NCBI RefSeq assembly: GCF_021283305.1
Contig: NZ_JAJSOK010000012.1
Location: forward strand, 79,089 to 143,088
Source of the DNA: Pseudonocardia kujensis
GTDB taxonomy: Bacteria > Actinomycetota > Actinomycetes > Mycobacteriales > Pseudonocardiaceae
Direction: 5' to 3'
DNA: 64,000 nucleotides
The notes below the pieces were generated by a model. That model made no database searches. It was given only the letters and a program-made list of their open reading frames with translations, and had not been told where the DNA came from. The translations under genes were made by a program, and so were the position numbers. This document shows positions 17,045-25,613 of the stretch, piece after piece (positions within the stretch are counted from its first letter, which is position 1; every line of letters starts with the position of its first letter).

Positions 17045-18084
17045 TGACGGCTCCGGCTACCACGGCTGCCCGGTCGAAGGGATCCGGACCGGCCTCGGGG
17101 GTCGCGGGCAAGGCTTCGGCCGGCTCGCGCATCCTCCAGAAGCTGGCGATCGACCGGTTCTCCGGCGTGTACATCATCGTGGTGCTGGTGGTGACGTTCT
17201 GTCTGTGGATCCCGCAGACCTTCGCCACGCAGGCCAACCTGCGGGTGCTGCTGGCCAGCCAGGCAATCACCGGAATCATCGCGCTCGCCGCGACGGTGTG
17301 TCTGATCTCCGGAGTGTTCGACCTGTCCATCGGCGCGACGATGTCGTTGTCGATCTCTATGGTCGGTGTCCTGCAGGCGACCGGCGGGGTGAACCCGATC
17401 GTCGCAGTGTTGATCTCGCTGGCGGCGGGGGCGGCGGTCGGCTGCATCAACGCCCTGGTCGTGACGAGATTCAACATCGATCCCGTCATCGGCACACTCG
17501 CCATGTCGGCGGTGTTGGCGGCGGTCTCCTGGTGGGTGGCCAACGGCGAGACCGTCCTCTATGGCCTGTCGCCCACCTTCGTGTCGTTCGGTGACATCGT
17601 CCTCGGCGTCCCGGCGCCGATCATCTACCTGGCCGTCATCGCCGTGATCGCCTGGTACGTCCTCGAGCACACCCCGGCGGGCCGGTACCTCTACGCGGCG
17701 GGGGCCAACCCGGTCGCGGCGCGGCTGAGCGGCGTCAACGTCACCAAGCTGACCTGGGGTGCGCTCATCTCCTCTGGCGTGCTCGCCTCGGCGGCCGGCG
17801 TCGCACTGACCCTGCAGCTGGGCACCGCCCCGTTCGCCGGCGGCGTGTCCTACCTGCTGCCGGCCTATGCCGCGGCGTTCCTGGGCTCGACCCAGATCGA
17901 GCCGGGTCGGTTCAACGTGGCGGGCACCGTCGTGTCGATGTTCATCGTTGCCGTCGCCGTGCGCGGCCTGCAGTTGCGGCTGCCGGACGCGCCGTGGATC
18001 GCCGACCTGGTCCAGGGCGTCATCCTGCTGCTGGCCGTCGGCTTCGCCGTCTGGGCTCGACGCCGGCGCATCGCCCGAGGTTGA
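17041..18084 (+). CDS. sugar-type ABC permease (RbsC-like)
   Basis: This is a 347-residue membrane protein of the BPD_transp_2 family with roughly eight to ten hydrophobic segments. The family motif is recognisable as ISGVFDLSIGATMSLS, and INALVVTRFNIDPVIGTLAM lies in the middle. It forms the channel of the importer with the ATPase just upstream, whose stop overlaps its ATG (ATGATG arrangement). A 14-base perfect hairpin follows its stop, so the binding protein, ATPase and permease make one transcription unit. Confidence 0.92.
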   Translation: MMTAPATTAARSKGSGPASGVAGKASAGSRILQKLAIDRFSGVYIIVVLVVTFCLWIPQTFATQANLRVLLASQAITGIIALAATVCLISGVFDLSIGATMSLSISMVGVLQATGGVNPIVAVLISLAAGAAVGCINALVVTRFNIDPVIGTLAMSAVLAAVSWWVANGETVLYGLSPTFVSFGDIVLGVPAPIIYLAVIAVIAWYVLEHTPAGRYLYAAGANPVAARLSGVNVTKLTWGALISSGVLASAAGVALTLQLGTAPFAGGVSYLLPAYAAAFLGSTQIEPGRFNVAGTVVSMFIVAVAVRGLQLRLPDAPWIADLVQGVILLLAVGFAVWARRRRIARG

Positions 18085-18100
18085 CCCCGCTCCCCGGCCA

Positions 18101-18137
18101 CCACCGCCCGGCCCTGTACGACGGGGCCGGGCGGTGG
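18101..18137 (+). terminator. strong hairpin terminator
   Basis: A 14-base perfect stem (CCACCGCCCGGCCC with GGGCCGGGCGGTGG) and a nine-base loop lie 17 bases after the permease stop. Confidence 0.82.
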
Positions 18138-18296
18138 CGTGTCCGCAGTCAGCTTTGCTCGGCGAGGGCCAGCAGTACCGCGACGAGGATTTCGAGCCTT
18201 CTGGGGATGCTCGTGCCGCGGAGGATGGGCGTCGCCGCCTTCCGGGGTGCAGCCAGGTCGTGGCGACAGCCTCCCCGTGTAGCGGGGCGGATCGCC

Positions 18297-18325
18297 TTCA
18301 GGTAGCCCTAAACGATGGTTAGTAT
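18297..18325 (+). promoter_or_regulatory. promoter of the VOC gene
   Basis: TTCAGG (18297-18302), a 17-base spacer and TAGTAT (18320-18325) precede the VOC gene. The -10 lies in TTAGTATGTGCA, which closely matches TTAGTATGCGCA upstream of the acyl-CoA dehydrogenase gene at 28412. Confidence 0.65.
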
Positions 18326-18364
18326 GTGCATTGGTGATTCGATGAGGAGAAGGGTCGTCACGCC

Positions 18365-18847
18365 ATGACCGCAGGGGACACCGCGCCACGCATCATTTGG
18401 CACGCCGGCTTCATCGTCGACGACCTCGGCGCCGCCATGGACGAGCTGACCGCGGGCCTCGGTGTCGGCTGGGCGAACCCGCACAGCATCGCGGGCCAGA
18501 AGCTCCAGGGGCCGAAGGACCAGTCCTGGACCCTCGGCGGTCGGGTCGTGTTCTCCACCGACCTCCCGCTGGCCCTGGAGCTCATCGAGCCCACCCCGGG
18601 CACCCCGAACACCAGGATCGGGGAGTCGGCCTTCCACCACCTCGGTTACTGGGACACCGACCTGATCGCCGAGGAGGAGCGGCTCGCCGACCTCGGCTAC
18701 GGCTGCGTGATGGTCCGGGAGGACCCGGAGACCGCGCTGCGCCGCGTCATGGTCAACGAGGGTCCGTTCGGCATCCTGCTGGAGGCCACCAACGCGTTGA
18801 CCTCCCGTCCGGGCCTGGAGGGCTTCTACCCCGAAGGACTCCGCTAG
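18365..18847 (+). CDS. VOC (glyoxalase-fold) protein
   Basis: This is a 160-residue vicinal-oxygen-chelate protein of the Glyoxalase_4 kind. It opens IIWHAGFIVDDL with a probable first metal His, has FHHLGYWDTDL near residue 85 with more His, and ELIEPTPGTPN in between. Family members are lyases, isomerases, epimerases or binding proteins for organic acids. It is very similar to the 32336 protein (shared WHAGFIVDDL, FSTDLPL, YGCVM) and less so to the 32818 protein. GAGGAGAAGG stands upstream. The gene is monocistronic between a promoter and a terminator. Confidence 0.85.
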   Translation: MTAGDTAPRIIWHAGFIVDDLGAAMDELTAGLGVGWANPHSIAGQKLQGPKDQSWTLGGRVVFSTDLPLALELIEPTPGTPNTRIGESAFHHLGYWDTDLIAEEERLADLGYGCVMVREDPETALRRVMVNEGPFGILLEATNALTSRPGLEGFYPEGLR

Positions 18848-18853
18848 AACGAC

Positions 18854-18890
18854 GGACGCCGCGTCGCACGGAAGGTGCGACGCGGCGTCC
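18854..18890. terminator. 16-base stem bidirectional terminator
   Basis: GGACGCCGCGTCGCAC, a five-base loop, then the exact complement. It separates the convergent VOC and binding-protein genes. Confidence 0.85.
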
Positions 18891-18908
18891 GGGCTCGTGC
18901 GGGGCCGA

Positions 18909-20003
18909 TCAGCCAGACTGGCGCGGGATGTTGAGCTCCTTATAGGCGGCCTCGACGAACGAGTTGTCGAACAGCGAGATGACCTGGGGCGACCGCTGCT
19001 GCTCGGGGGACAGGTCGGTGTTCTTGAGTGTGTCCGCGATCGCCTTCGCGCTGTAGGTGCCGTCGGTGTTCGCGAAGGCCGGCTGGCACAGCGCCCACTC
19101 GTCGGCGAACTGGACGTCGTTCGGGTGGGCCTTCTGGTACTCCGGCGACATCAGGGCGTAGGCGGCGTTCGGGTCGGTCACGTTCTTGACCTTGTTGAGG
19201 CCCGCGATAAACGCGGTGATGACGGCCTGGGTGAACTCCGGGTACTGCGCGCGGAACTCGTCGGTCACCACGATCGAGTTGCCCAGGATGGTGCCGCTGA
19301 CCGGCTCGAAGAGCGCCGCGTCGTTCGTGTTCATCACGACGTAGCCGTTGCCGTTCGCGACGGTCTTGGCCGCCGACGTCGGGTCCATGGCGGCGATGTC
19401 GACGCGGCCGGTCTGCAGGGCGGGTTCGGAGGCGGCGATCGAGCCGAGCGCGATGCCCTTCTGGTCGGTCCACTTCAGTCCGGCGTGCTCGGCGATGGCG
19501 ACGGTGCCGACCATGCTGGATGATCCCTCGGCGGTGTAGCCCCACGTTCCGCCGCCGTACTTGGCGACGTCAGCGCCGCGCTCGGCCTCGTACTTCTTGG
19601 CCCCGACGAGGACGAACCCGCCGCCGGTGAACATGTTGGCCGCGGCGACCAGCGGCTGCGCCTTGGCGGCGGCTTCAGCGGTGTCCGACGAGCTGGTGCC
19701 CGCGTTGACCTGGGCCGATCCGCCGAGCAGGGCGGTCTGCGCGTCCCCGCCCTTGCCGAAGGGAGTGAAGCTGATCGTGGTGCCGTACTCCTGGGCCACC
19801 TTGTCCAGCTCGGGCTGCGCGGCCCAAAGCGGCGCGAAGATCGTGATGAACGTGCCGGAGGTCGCGATGGCAACCGACGGCGGCGCCTTGGGCCGGGAGG
19901 TGGAGTCCCCGGCTCCGGACGACCCGCCGCCGCACCCGGCGAGCGCGACGGCACCGACGGCGATCGAGGCGAGGATCTTGATGATGGACGACTTGCGGTA
20001 CAC
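18909..20003 (-). CDS. NMT1/SsuA-type ABC binding lipoprotein
   Basis: This is a 364-residue solute-binding lipoprotein. The GTG at 20003 has AGGAG six to seven bases upstream and is followed by YRKSSIIK, a hydrophobic stretch and the lipobox VALAGCGGG. The mature part resembles taurine/nitrate/thiamine-precursor binding proteins (TFITIFAPLWAA, LLGGSAQVN, LQTGRVDIAAMD, GNSIVV). An in-frame extension to 20186 is the tail of a dead P450, not part of this protein. It has a close paralogue at 62428. The ATPase/permease pair at 47.7-50.2 kb lacks its own binding protein, so this orphan may supply it. Confidence 0.88.
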   Translation of the reverse strand: MYRKSSIIKILASIAVGAVALAGCGGGSSGAGDSTSRPKAPPSVAIATSGTFITIFAPLWAAQPELDKVAQEYGTTISFTPFGKGGDAQTALLGGSAQVNAGTSSSDTAEAAAKAQPLVAAANMFTGGGFVLVGAKKYEAERGADVAKYGGGTWGYTAEGSSSMVGTVAIAEHAGLKWTDQKGIALGSIAASEPALQTGRVDIAAMDPTSAAKTVANGNGYVVMNTNDAALFEPVSGTILGNSIVVTDEFRAQYPEFTQAVITAFIAGLNKVKNVTDPNAAYALMSPEYQKAHPNDVQFADEWALCQPAFANTDGTYSAKAIADTLKNTDLSPEQQRSPQVISLFDNSFVEAAYKELNIPRQSG

Positions 20004-20096
20004 GGCGGCTCCTGAGGCCTTCGACGGTGAAGGGATGGACGGTCGGTCCGTGACGTAACCCCGACGGCGAGCTGTGTCGTAGCTGAAGGGCTGACA

Positions 20097-21052
20097 GCCC
20101 CGATGATCAGGTGGAACCCCGGTGTCCTTCGATGCAGTGCGCAGGAAGGCACGCGCAGGGATGACCCAGCGCAGCATCTCCTCCACTGTGTTGGGGACCA
20201 GCGAGCGGTCGTGACGCGGGAGGTCCTACTGGTCGGGGTTGCGGGCGAGCTCGATGACCATCCCGGCGAGCAGCGAGCGGGTGGTGCCCCGCCCGCGGCG
20301 AGCATCGTCATCGCAACATGATGATGTCGGCCTCGGAGACGGGGTTGCCGTCCAGCTCCTCCTGCAGCAGGGAGGTGGTCAGGTCGGTGTCGCCCGGGAC
20401 GCCGCGCTTCTCGGCGATGATCTCCCGCATGTAGGCCTGCAGGGACGAGAACTCCTTCGCCGCGGCCCGCAGCTCCCCGAAGGTGAGGTCGCCGCCCAGC
20501 TTCTCCAGTTCGTCGCTCCAGGAGTGGACGTGGTCCTCGTCCACCGAGCGCAGGCCGATCAGGCCGCTCGTGGCCTTGATCGGAACGAGGGTGGCGTACC
20601 GGATCCAGTCGACGGTCTCGCCGGGGACGATCTCGTCGAGCAGGGTCGCGGTGTCCTCGGCGAGCGGGCCCTCGAGCTTGCGGATGGTCGCGGTGTTGGA
20701 GGCGGGCGCGAGCACCCGGCGCAGCTCGGGGTGGCGCAGCTCGGGGTGGCGCGGCGCGTCCGTGGTGCCGACCTGTTCCCCGCCGGGCGGAAAGAAGCTG
20801 TCGGTCATCGAGGTGTCGCCCCGCAAGGTCGGCGTAGTTGACGTCGTTGAGGAACAGCCCGCGCGAGCTGACGAAGTCCGCACGCCTGCTGGTGATCTCG
20901 CTGATGTGGGAGTAGCGCGTGACCAGGGACGTGTCCAGCGGAGCGTAGTGGTGGAAGGGGTCCGGCCGACGCAGTCGGGCAAAGGTCGGCCAGGGGGCGT
21001 CGAGGTAGAACCGGGGGTCCTCGATCGGAACGAGCTCCGCGGCGGTGGTCAA
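20097..21052 (-). pseudogene. cytochrome P450 pseudogene
   Basis: This is a decayed copy of the P450 at 4255. A TTG start at 21052 follows GAGGAGGGG and leads into IEDPRFYLDAPWPTFARL. One frameshift precedes SFFPPGGEQVGTTDAPRH. Another follows ADIIM, and the last piece reads EEMLRWVIPARAFLRTASKDTG. A small tandem duplication (HPELRHPELRR) is visible. The haem Cys region is absent, because the gene is cut off about 90 bases before the binding-protein start. The I-helix reads AAGGAPP where the intact homologue has AAGSDTT. Confidence 0.88.
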
Positions 21053-21058
21053 GCAGCC

Positions 21059-21135
21059 CCTCCTCATTAAGGTGCATACGCTGATCACCTTTAGGGCTGA
21101 ACGGTAATCACGGTCACAGCCCACGTCAACGGCCG
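21059..21135 (-). repeat. upstream block shared with 56044-56119
   Basis: CCTCCTCATTAAGGTG (21059-21074) and ACGTCAACGGCCG (21123-21135) recur exactly, with nearly the same spacing (48 versus 47 bases), upstream of the SDR remnant at 56038. It contains the RBS and probably the promoter of an ancestral operon head. Confidence 0.72.
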
Positions 21136-21277
21136 TACGGGCGCCGCGCGAGGGATCGCGATAAGAGCTCCTCGTGCGCCAGAATCCACCACGCACGGCC
21201 TCGATGCGTACCCGGCCCGTCCCTTGTACTCTGATCATGGTTTGGGTCGTCGTCGACCGTCGAAGGAGATCGAGGTA

Positions 21278-22039
21278 ATGCGTTTCGAGGGAAGGACAGT
21301 GCTGGTGACCGGGGGTGCCCGGGGGATCGGGCTCGCCGTCGTGGAGCGGCTGCGGGCGGAGGGCGCCGAGGTTCACGTCGCGGACCTACTGTCGTGTTCA
21401 CCCCTCGACGTGACCGACGCCGCGGCGGTCGCCGAGTTCGTCGATTCGCTGCCGACCTGCCCCTACCTGGCGGTCAATGCGGTCGGCAACGCCAACCTGC
21501 AGCTGATCCTGGAGCAGGATGTCGAGCAGTTCCGGCGCATCCTCGACATCGAGCTGGCCGGGGCCTACAACGTGCTGCAGGCCGCCGCGCGCCGGATGGT
21601 GAGTGAGTCGGTGGCCGGGTGCATCGTGAACATCTCCTCGGAGAACGAGGAGTACCCGAGCCGCGGGCTGTCGGGGCACTGCGCCGCCAAGGCCGGCCTG
21701 GCGATGTTGACCAAGGTCGCGGCCGTCGAGCTCGGGGTGCACGGGATCCGGGTCAACGCTGTTGCGCCCGGCTGCACGGCCACGCCGCTGACCGCGGCGT
21801 TCACGGAGGTGCCCAGTTACGTCGAGGGCGTCCGGGTGACCACCCCGCTCGGCGGCCGGATGGGCGAGCCGGCGGAGATCGCGGCGGCCGTCGCGTTCCT
21901 CGGCTCAGAGGACGCCCGTTGGATCACAGGCCGGTCGCTGCGGGTCGACGGCGGGCAGAGCCTGGTCTACGTCCCGGACCCGCTCGACGCCGTCGCGGCC
22001 GCGGGCGAGACCTTCTCGTCCCAGGTCGTCAACGGATGA
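21278..22039 (+). CDS. SDR-fold protein with altered catalytic Tyr
   Basis: This is a 253-residue short-chain-dehydrogenase-fold protein. It has TGGARGIG at the N-terminus, a shortened second strand region (VADLLSCSPLDVTD), NISSENEEYP and IRVNAVAPGCTATPL, and it ends with ITGRSLRVDGG. Where the family has Y-x3-K it reads HCAAK, so His replaces the catalytic Tyr while Lys stays. The enzyme may be inactive, or may use another residue. The NAG motif is NAVGNAN. The ATG at 21278 has AAGGAG at good spacing. Its stop overlaps the start of the broken esterase, so they were one operon. Confidence 0.85.
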   Translation: MRFEGRTVLVTGGARGIGLAVVERLRAEGAEVHVADLLSCSPLDVTDAAAVAEFVDSLPTCPYLAVNAVGNANLQLILEQDVEQFRRILDIELAGAYNVLQAAARRMVSESVAGCIVNISSENEEYPSRGLSGHCAAKAGLAMLTKVAAVELGVHGIRVNAVAPGCTATPLTAAFTEVPSYVEGVRVTTPLGGRMGEPAEIAAAVAFLGSEDARWITGRSLRVDGGQSLVYVPDPLDAVAAAGETFSSQVVNG

Positions 22040-23389
22040 CGGGCGTGAGCGGCCGGCTCGACGTGGCCCCGGCGCCCGTCGTCCGCACCACCGGGGGCGC
22101 CGTCCGCGGCCGGCGTCTCGGTGCGGGCTACCTCTACGCCGGGATTCCGTTCGCGACGCCGCCGGTCGGGGCGCGACGGTTCCTGCCGCCCGCGCCGCCG
22201 GAGCCGTGGGAGGGTGTGCGGGAGGTGACGGTCCCGGGCAACGCGTGCCCTCAGCCGCAGACGGGCGGGGAGGCGTTCCCGCACTGGGCCCGCCCCGCGG
22301 CCCTGCAGGCGCCGACGGACGAGGACTGCCTGTACCTCAACGTCGTGACGCCGGGGGTCGGGGCGGAGGGACGCCCGTCATGGTGTGGCTGCACGGCGGC
22401 GGGCTGCAGACCGGCCCGGCGACGGCTGGCCGTTCCTGGAGGGCACCTTCCTGCCCGACGACGTCCTGCTGGTCACCGTGAACTACCGGCTCAACGTCTT
22501 CGGCTTCCTCCACCTCGACGGGACTTCGACGGGGTCGAGGGCAGTGGCAGCCTCGGGCACCTCGACCAGGTCGCCGCCCTGGAGTGGGTCGCGGCGAACA
22601 TCGCGGCGTTCGGCGGCGATCCCGCCGAGGTCACGGTGTTCGGCGAGTCCGCGGGCGGCTGGAGCGTCGGCCACCTGCTCGCCATGCCGGCCGCGCGGGG
22701 GCTGTTCCGCTCCGCGATCGTGCAGTCCGGCGGGGTGGACATGATCGCGGATGTCGAGACTGCGCGGCGGACCGCACACGGCGTGCTCCGCGCCCTCGAG
22801 GTGAAGCCGGGGGACTGGGACGCGCTGCGCGCGGCACAGACCGAGCGGCTCCTGGCACAGAGCGCGCCGGGCGCGCACCCGGGGGAGCCGCGCGGTTTCT
22901 CCGCGTTCCGCACCACTGTCGGCAACGGCGTGAACCCGGCCGATCCCCTCGCCGAGCTGGCGGACGGGGCCGCGGCGGGGGTCTGCGTGATCGTCGGAGC
23001 CACCCGGGACGAGTGGACCGACATGCGGGTTGCCCTGCCCCCGAGGCAGGTGCCCCGGCCGGACTACGCGACCGCCGCCCGTCAGGCGGGCACGGGGCCC
23101 CGGTCGGCTGGGCGCGTTCCACGCGCGCGACCTTCCGTTCGTGTTCCTGACCCCCGACGCCCCGTCGATGGTCGGCGACGAGCCGCCGCACGCCCTCGCG
23201 GTGGCAGTGCACGCCGCGTGGGCGGAGCTGGCCCGCACCGGCGAGGTCACCCGGCACGGGTCGGTGCCGTGGAAGCGCTACGCCACGGCGACCCGTACGG
23301 TGCTGGCGATCGACCGCGAGCCCGTGGTCCTGCGGGACCCCGACGCCGAGCTCGCCGAGGCCTGGGGCCGGGTGCTGCGGTACCGCTGA
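22036..23389 (+). pseudogene. type-B carboxylesterase, frameshifted
   Basis: All parts of a type-B carboxylesterase are present in order but in several frames: YLYAGIPFATPPVGARRF, DEDCLYLNVVTPG, then VMVWLHGGGLQTG, VNYRLNVFGFLHLDG, the nucleophile VFGESAGGWS, and a C-terminal VPWKRYATATRTVLAI. The frame changes near 22375, 22430, 22530 and 23095. Unless these are sequencing errors no full enzyme is made. ATG overlaps the stop of the SDR before it. Two further, more decayed copies lie at 56205-56500 and 58653-59240. Confidence 0.88.
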
Positions 23390-23455
23390 GCGTTGCCGGA
23401 CAACGCTGACCATAGTAGGAAGTGTCAATACCTCGCTGACCAACGGAGGTCCTCC

Positions 23456-24847
23456 ATGCTTGAGTCCGCCCGCACCGGGCCGATCGTTTCGCGGTGGCTT
23501 GCCGAGCGAGCGCTGGACCTGCGCTACTCCGACATCCCTGCGGACGTCGTCGACCTGGCGAAGACACTGCTGGTCGACCAGCTGGGCCTGCAGGTCAAGG
23601 GGGCCACGCTGGCGAACACCCGGCCGGAGCGGCTGCTCGTCGAGCAGATGGGGGCGCGGCCGGAGGCGACCGTCACGAACACCGCACTGCGGTCGACGGC
23701 GGCGCAGGCCGCCTACCTCAACGGCACGTTCGGCCACAGCATGGAGTACGACGACTGCCACACCGCCAACTGGCACGCGGGCTCCGTCGTGGTGCCCGCG
23801 GCCGTCGCCATCGCGGAGCGGGACGGCCGCTCCGGCCGGGACCTGCTGGCAGCGGTCGTCGCGGGCCACCAGGTGATGTCCGTGCTGGGCGCGGACCGGG
23901 TGGACACGATGACAGCGCGCGGCTGGCACGGGCCGAAGTTCCTCGGCGTCTTCGCCGCGGCGGCGGTCGCGGCCCGGCTCACGGGCTCGTCGGTGGAGAC
24001 GCTGCAGAACGCGTTCGGCATCGCGGGCAGCGAGGCGTCCGGGATCATGGAGTACGACCAGAGCGGCGGCGAGGTGAAGCGCCTGCACGCCGGGTCCGGG
24101 GCCCGCTCGGGGATCGAGGCGCTCGAGCTCGCTCGCTTTGGCCTCACCGGCCCGACCACGGTGTTCGAGGGGAAGCGCGGCGTCCTGCAGATACTCGGCG
24201 GGCACGCCGATCTCGCGCGGTTCGAGGAGCTCTGGGGGATCTGGCACCTGCGGGACGTCATGTTCCGGCTCACCCCGGGGGTCGGCACGATCCTCGCCGC
24301 GGTCGACATCGTCGGCGACCTGCAGACCGAGCACGGGCTGGACTGGCGGGACATCACGGCGGTGAACGTGGGCCTACGGCCCTTCGCCGTGGGCCACGGC
24401 GGCGAGATCACCCATCCCACGGACGCGGTGACCGCGCATTTCAGCCTGGCTTTCTCGGTGGCGCTGCGGCTGACCACCGGCGCCTCGGCACCTGAGCACT
24501 ACATCGACCCGGCGATGTGGGCGGACCCAGACGTGCTGGCGGCCACCGAGCTCGTCAAGGCCTACCCGCACGAGTTCGGCGACCACGTCCCGCTGCTGGG
24601 CGCCAAGGTCGACATCGAGATGAACGACGGCCGGGTCCTCTCCGGGGAGCAGGACGGCTTTCGGGGATCCCCGCAGGTACCGGCCTCACCCGAGCGGATC
24701 GTCGGGAAGTTCCGGGCCAACGTGGCCGGTCAGCTGTCGGACGTCGACGCGAACGCGCTGCTGGACATCATCGGTCGGCTGGAGACCGTCGAGCACATCG
24801 GCGACCTCACCCGGCTGCTGGTCGCGGCAGCCGACGCCGAGGGGTAG
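23456..24847 (+). CDS. MmgE/PrpD family protein
   Basis: This 463-residue protein belongs to the MmgE/PrpD family, which includes 2-methylcitrate dehydratase, cis-aconitate decarboxylase and epimerases. Typical segments are DVVDLAKTLLVDQLG, HSMEYDD with HTANWHAGS, GHQVMSVLG, GWHGPKFLGVFAAA and GSEASGIMEYDQSGGEVKRLHAG. No prpB or prpC lies nearby, so propionate metabolism is not implied. A dehydratase, isomerase or decarboxylase of an unsaturated dicarboxylic acid is more likely. The ATG at 23456 has GGAGG upstream. Its stop abuts the stop of the convergent tetR gene. Confidence 0.9.
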   Translation: MLESARTGPIVSRWLAERALDLRYSDIPADVVDLAKTLLVDQLGLQVKGATLANTRPERLLVEQMGARPEATVTNTALRSTAAQAAYLNGTFGHSMEYDDCHTANWHAGSVVVPAAVAIAERDGRSGRDLLAAVVAGHQVMSVLGADRVDTMTARGWHGPKFLGVFAAAAVAARLTGSSVETLQNAFGIAGSEASGIMEYDQSGGEVKRLHAGSGARSGIEALELARFGLTGPTTVFEGKRGVLQILGGHADLARFEELWGIWHLRDVMFRLTPGVGTILAAVDIVGDLQTEHGLDWRDITAVNVGLRPFAVGHGGEITHPTDAVTAHFSLAFSVALRLTTGASAPEHYIDPAMWADPDVLAATELVKAYPHEFGDHVPLLGAKVDIEMNDGRVLSGEQDGFRGSPQVPASPERIVGKFRANVAGQLSDVDANALLDIIGRLETVEHIGDLTRLLVAAADAEG

Positions 24848-25513
24848 TCAGCGCGGCCGGGCGAGCACGTCCGCCGCGAGCACCGCGACGAGGTCCTCGA
24901 CCGTCGCCGTGAAATCCAACTTGAGAAACGTGAGGTCGGGGTGCTGCTCGTAGGCGGTGAGCATCGCGGCCGACGGGTGGGCGTGGTTCCACACGGCTCC
25001 GGCGGTGAGCATGATCGCTGCGCTGAGCCGCTGGGCGTCGGCCTCGCCGAGCTCCGGGAGGTGCCGCAGCAGGACGGCGGACAGCCCGCCCAGGTCCTCC
25101 TCTGCGGTGCGCTTGAAGCGGGCCGCGACCTCCGGGGAGACGTTGCGCTCGAGCACCCCGGCCTGCGCGCTGAGCAGATCGCACAGCGTGGGTCGCGCTG
25201 TCAGCGTGGTGGCCAGCACGTGCGCCAGCACGCTCGCGCGTCGGGCGACGTCCGCCCCCGGGGGCTCGGTCGGTTCCGGCAGGTTCGCGACCCAGTCCGC
25301 CCACTTGCGGTGCAGCAGTTCGAGGAGGATCGCCTCGCGGGAGTCGAAATAGCGGAGCACGTTGGACTTCGCGAGTCCGACGCGCCTGCTCAGCTCGTTG
25401 AGCGACACCTGGGAGACCGGGCTCTCCGCCAGCATCGCGTCCGCGGTGTCGAGGATTGCCTGACGGCGGAGTTCGCGCTGCTCCTCGTTGCGCGCGTGCT
25501 GGAAGGTCGTCAC
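24848..25513 (-). CDS. TetR family transcriptional regulator
   Basis: This 221-residue regulator is a paralogue of the 10343 protein. Its helix-turn-helix contains VSLNELSRRVGLAKSNVLRY followed by FDSREAILLELL. The ligand domain shares SAQAGVLERNVSPEVAARFKR. The start is a GTG lying six bases from the -10 TAATCT, so the mRNA is probably leaderless; no Shine-Dalgarno is seen. It diverges from the SDR at 25614. Three copies of a 5-3-5 palindrome lie between them, placed inside both promoters, so it should repress itself and the SDR until an inducer binds. Confidence 0.91.
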   Translation of the reverse strand: MTTFQHARNEEQRELRRQAILDTADAMLAESPVSQVSLNELSRRVGLAKSNVLRYFDSREAILLELLHRKWADWVANLPEPTEPPGADVARRASVLAHVLATTLTARPTLCDLLSAQAGVLERNVSPEVAARFKRTAEEDLGGLSAVLLRHLPELGEADAQRLSAAIMLTAGAVWNHAHPSAAMLTAYEQHPDLTFLKLDFTATVEDLVAVLAADVLARPR

Positions 25514-25519
25514 GGTCGA

Positions 25520-25595
25520 AGATTACAGACCGACGGTGTGTTGACAAGGGACCGCTGGTCTCTTACTGTGAGAGGACACAGCAGACCGAGGGTCT
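25520..25595. promoter_or_regulatory. divergent promoters with three TetR operators
   Basis: The operators are AGACC-GAC-GGTGT (25527-25539), GGACC-GCT-GGTCT (25549-25561) and AGACC-GAG-GGTCT (25583-25595). The SDR promoter is TTGACA (25541-25546), 17 bases, TACTGT (25564-25569), with operator 2 filling the spacer. The tetR promoter is TTGTCA (25547-25542), 16 bases, TAATCT (25525-25520), with operator 1 in its spacer. The two -35 boxes overlap on opposite strands. Operator 3 lies in the SDR leader. Confidence 0.85.
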
Positions 25596-25613
25596 TTTAT
25601 ATGGGAGTGCGTG

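Noticed and set aside
20003..20186. A longer 425-residue binding protein starting at 20186
   Set aside because: The added residues are the K-helix region of a P450 pseudogene (EEMLRWVIPARAF), and a GTG with AGGAG sits just before the real signal peptide at 20003.
23456..24847. 2-methylcitrate dehydratase (prpD) of the propionate pathway
   Set aside because: No methylcitrate synthase or methylisocitrate lyase gene is nearby, and the family includes many other activities.
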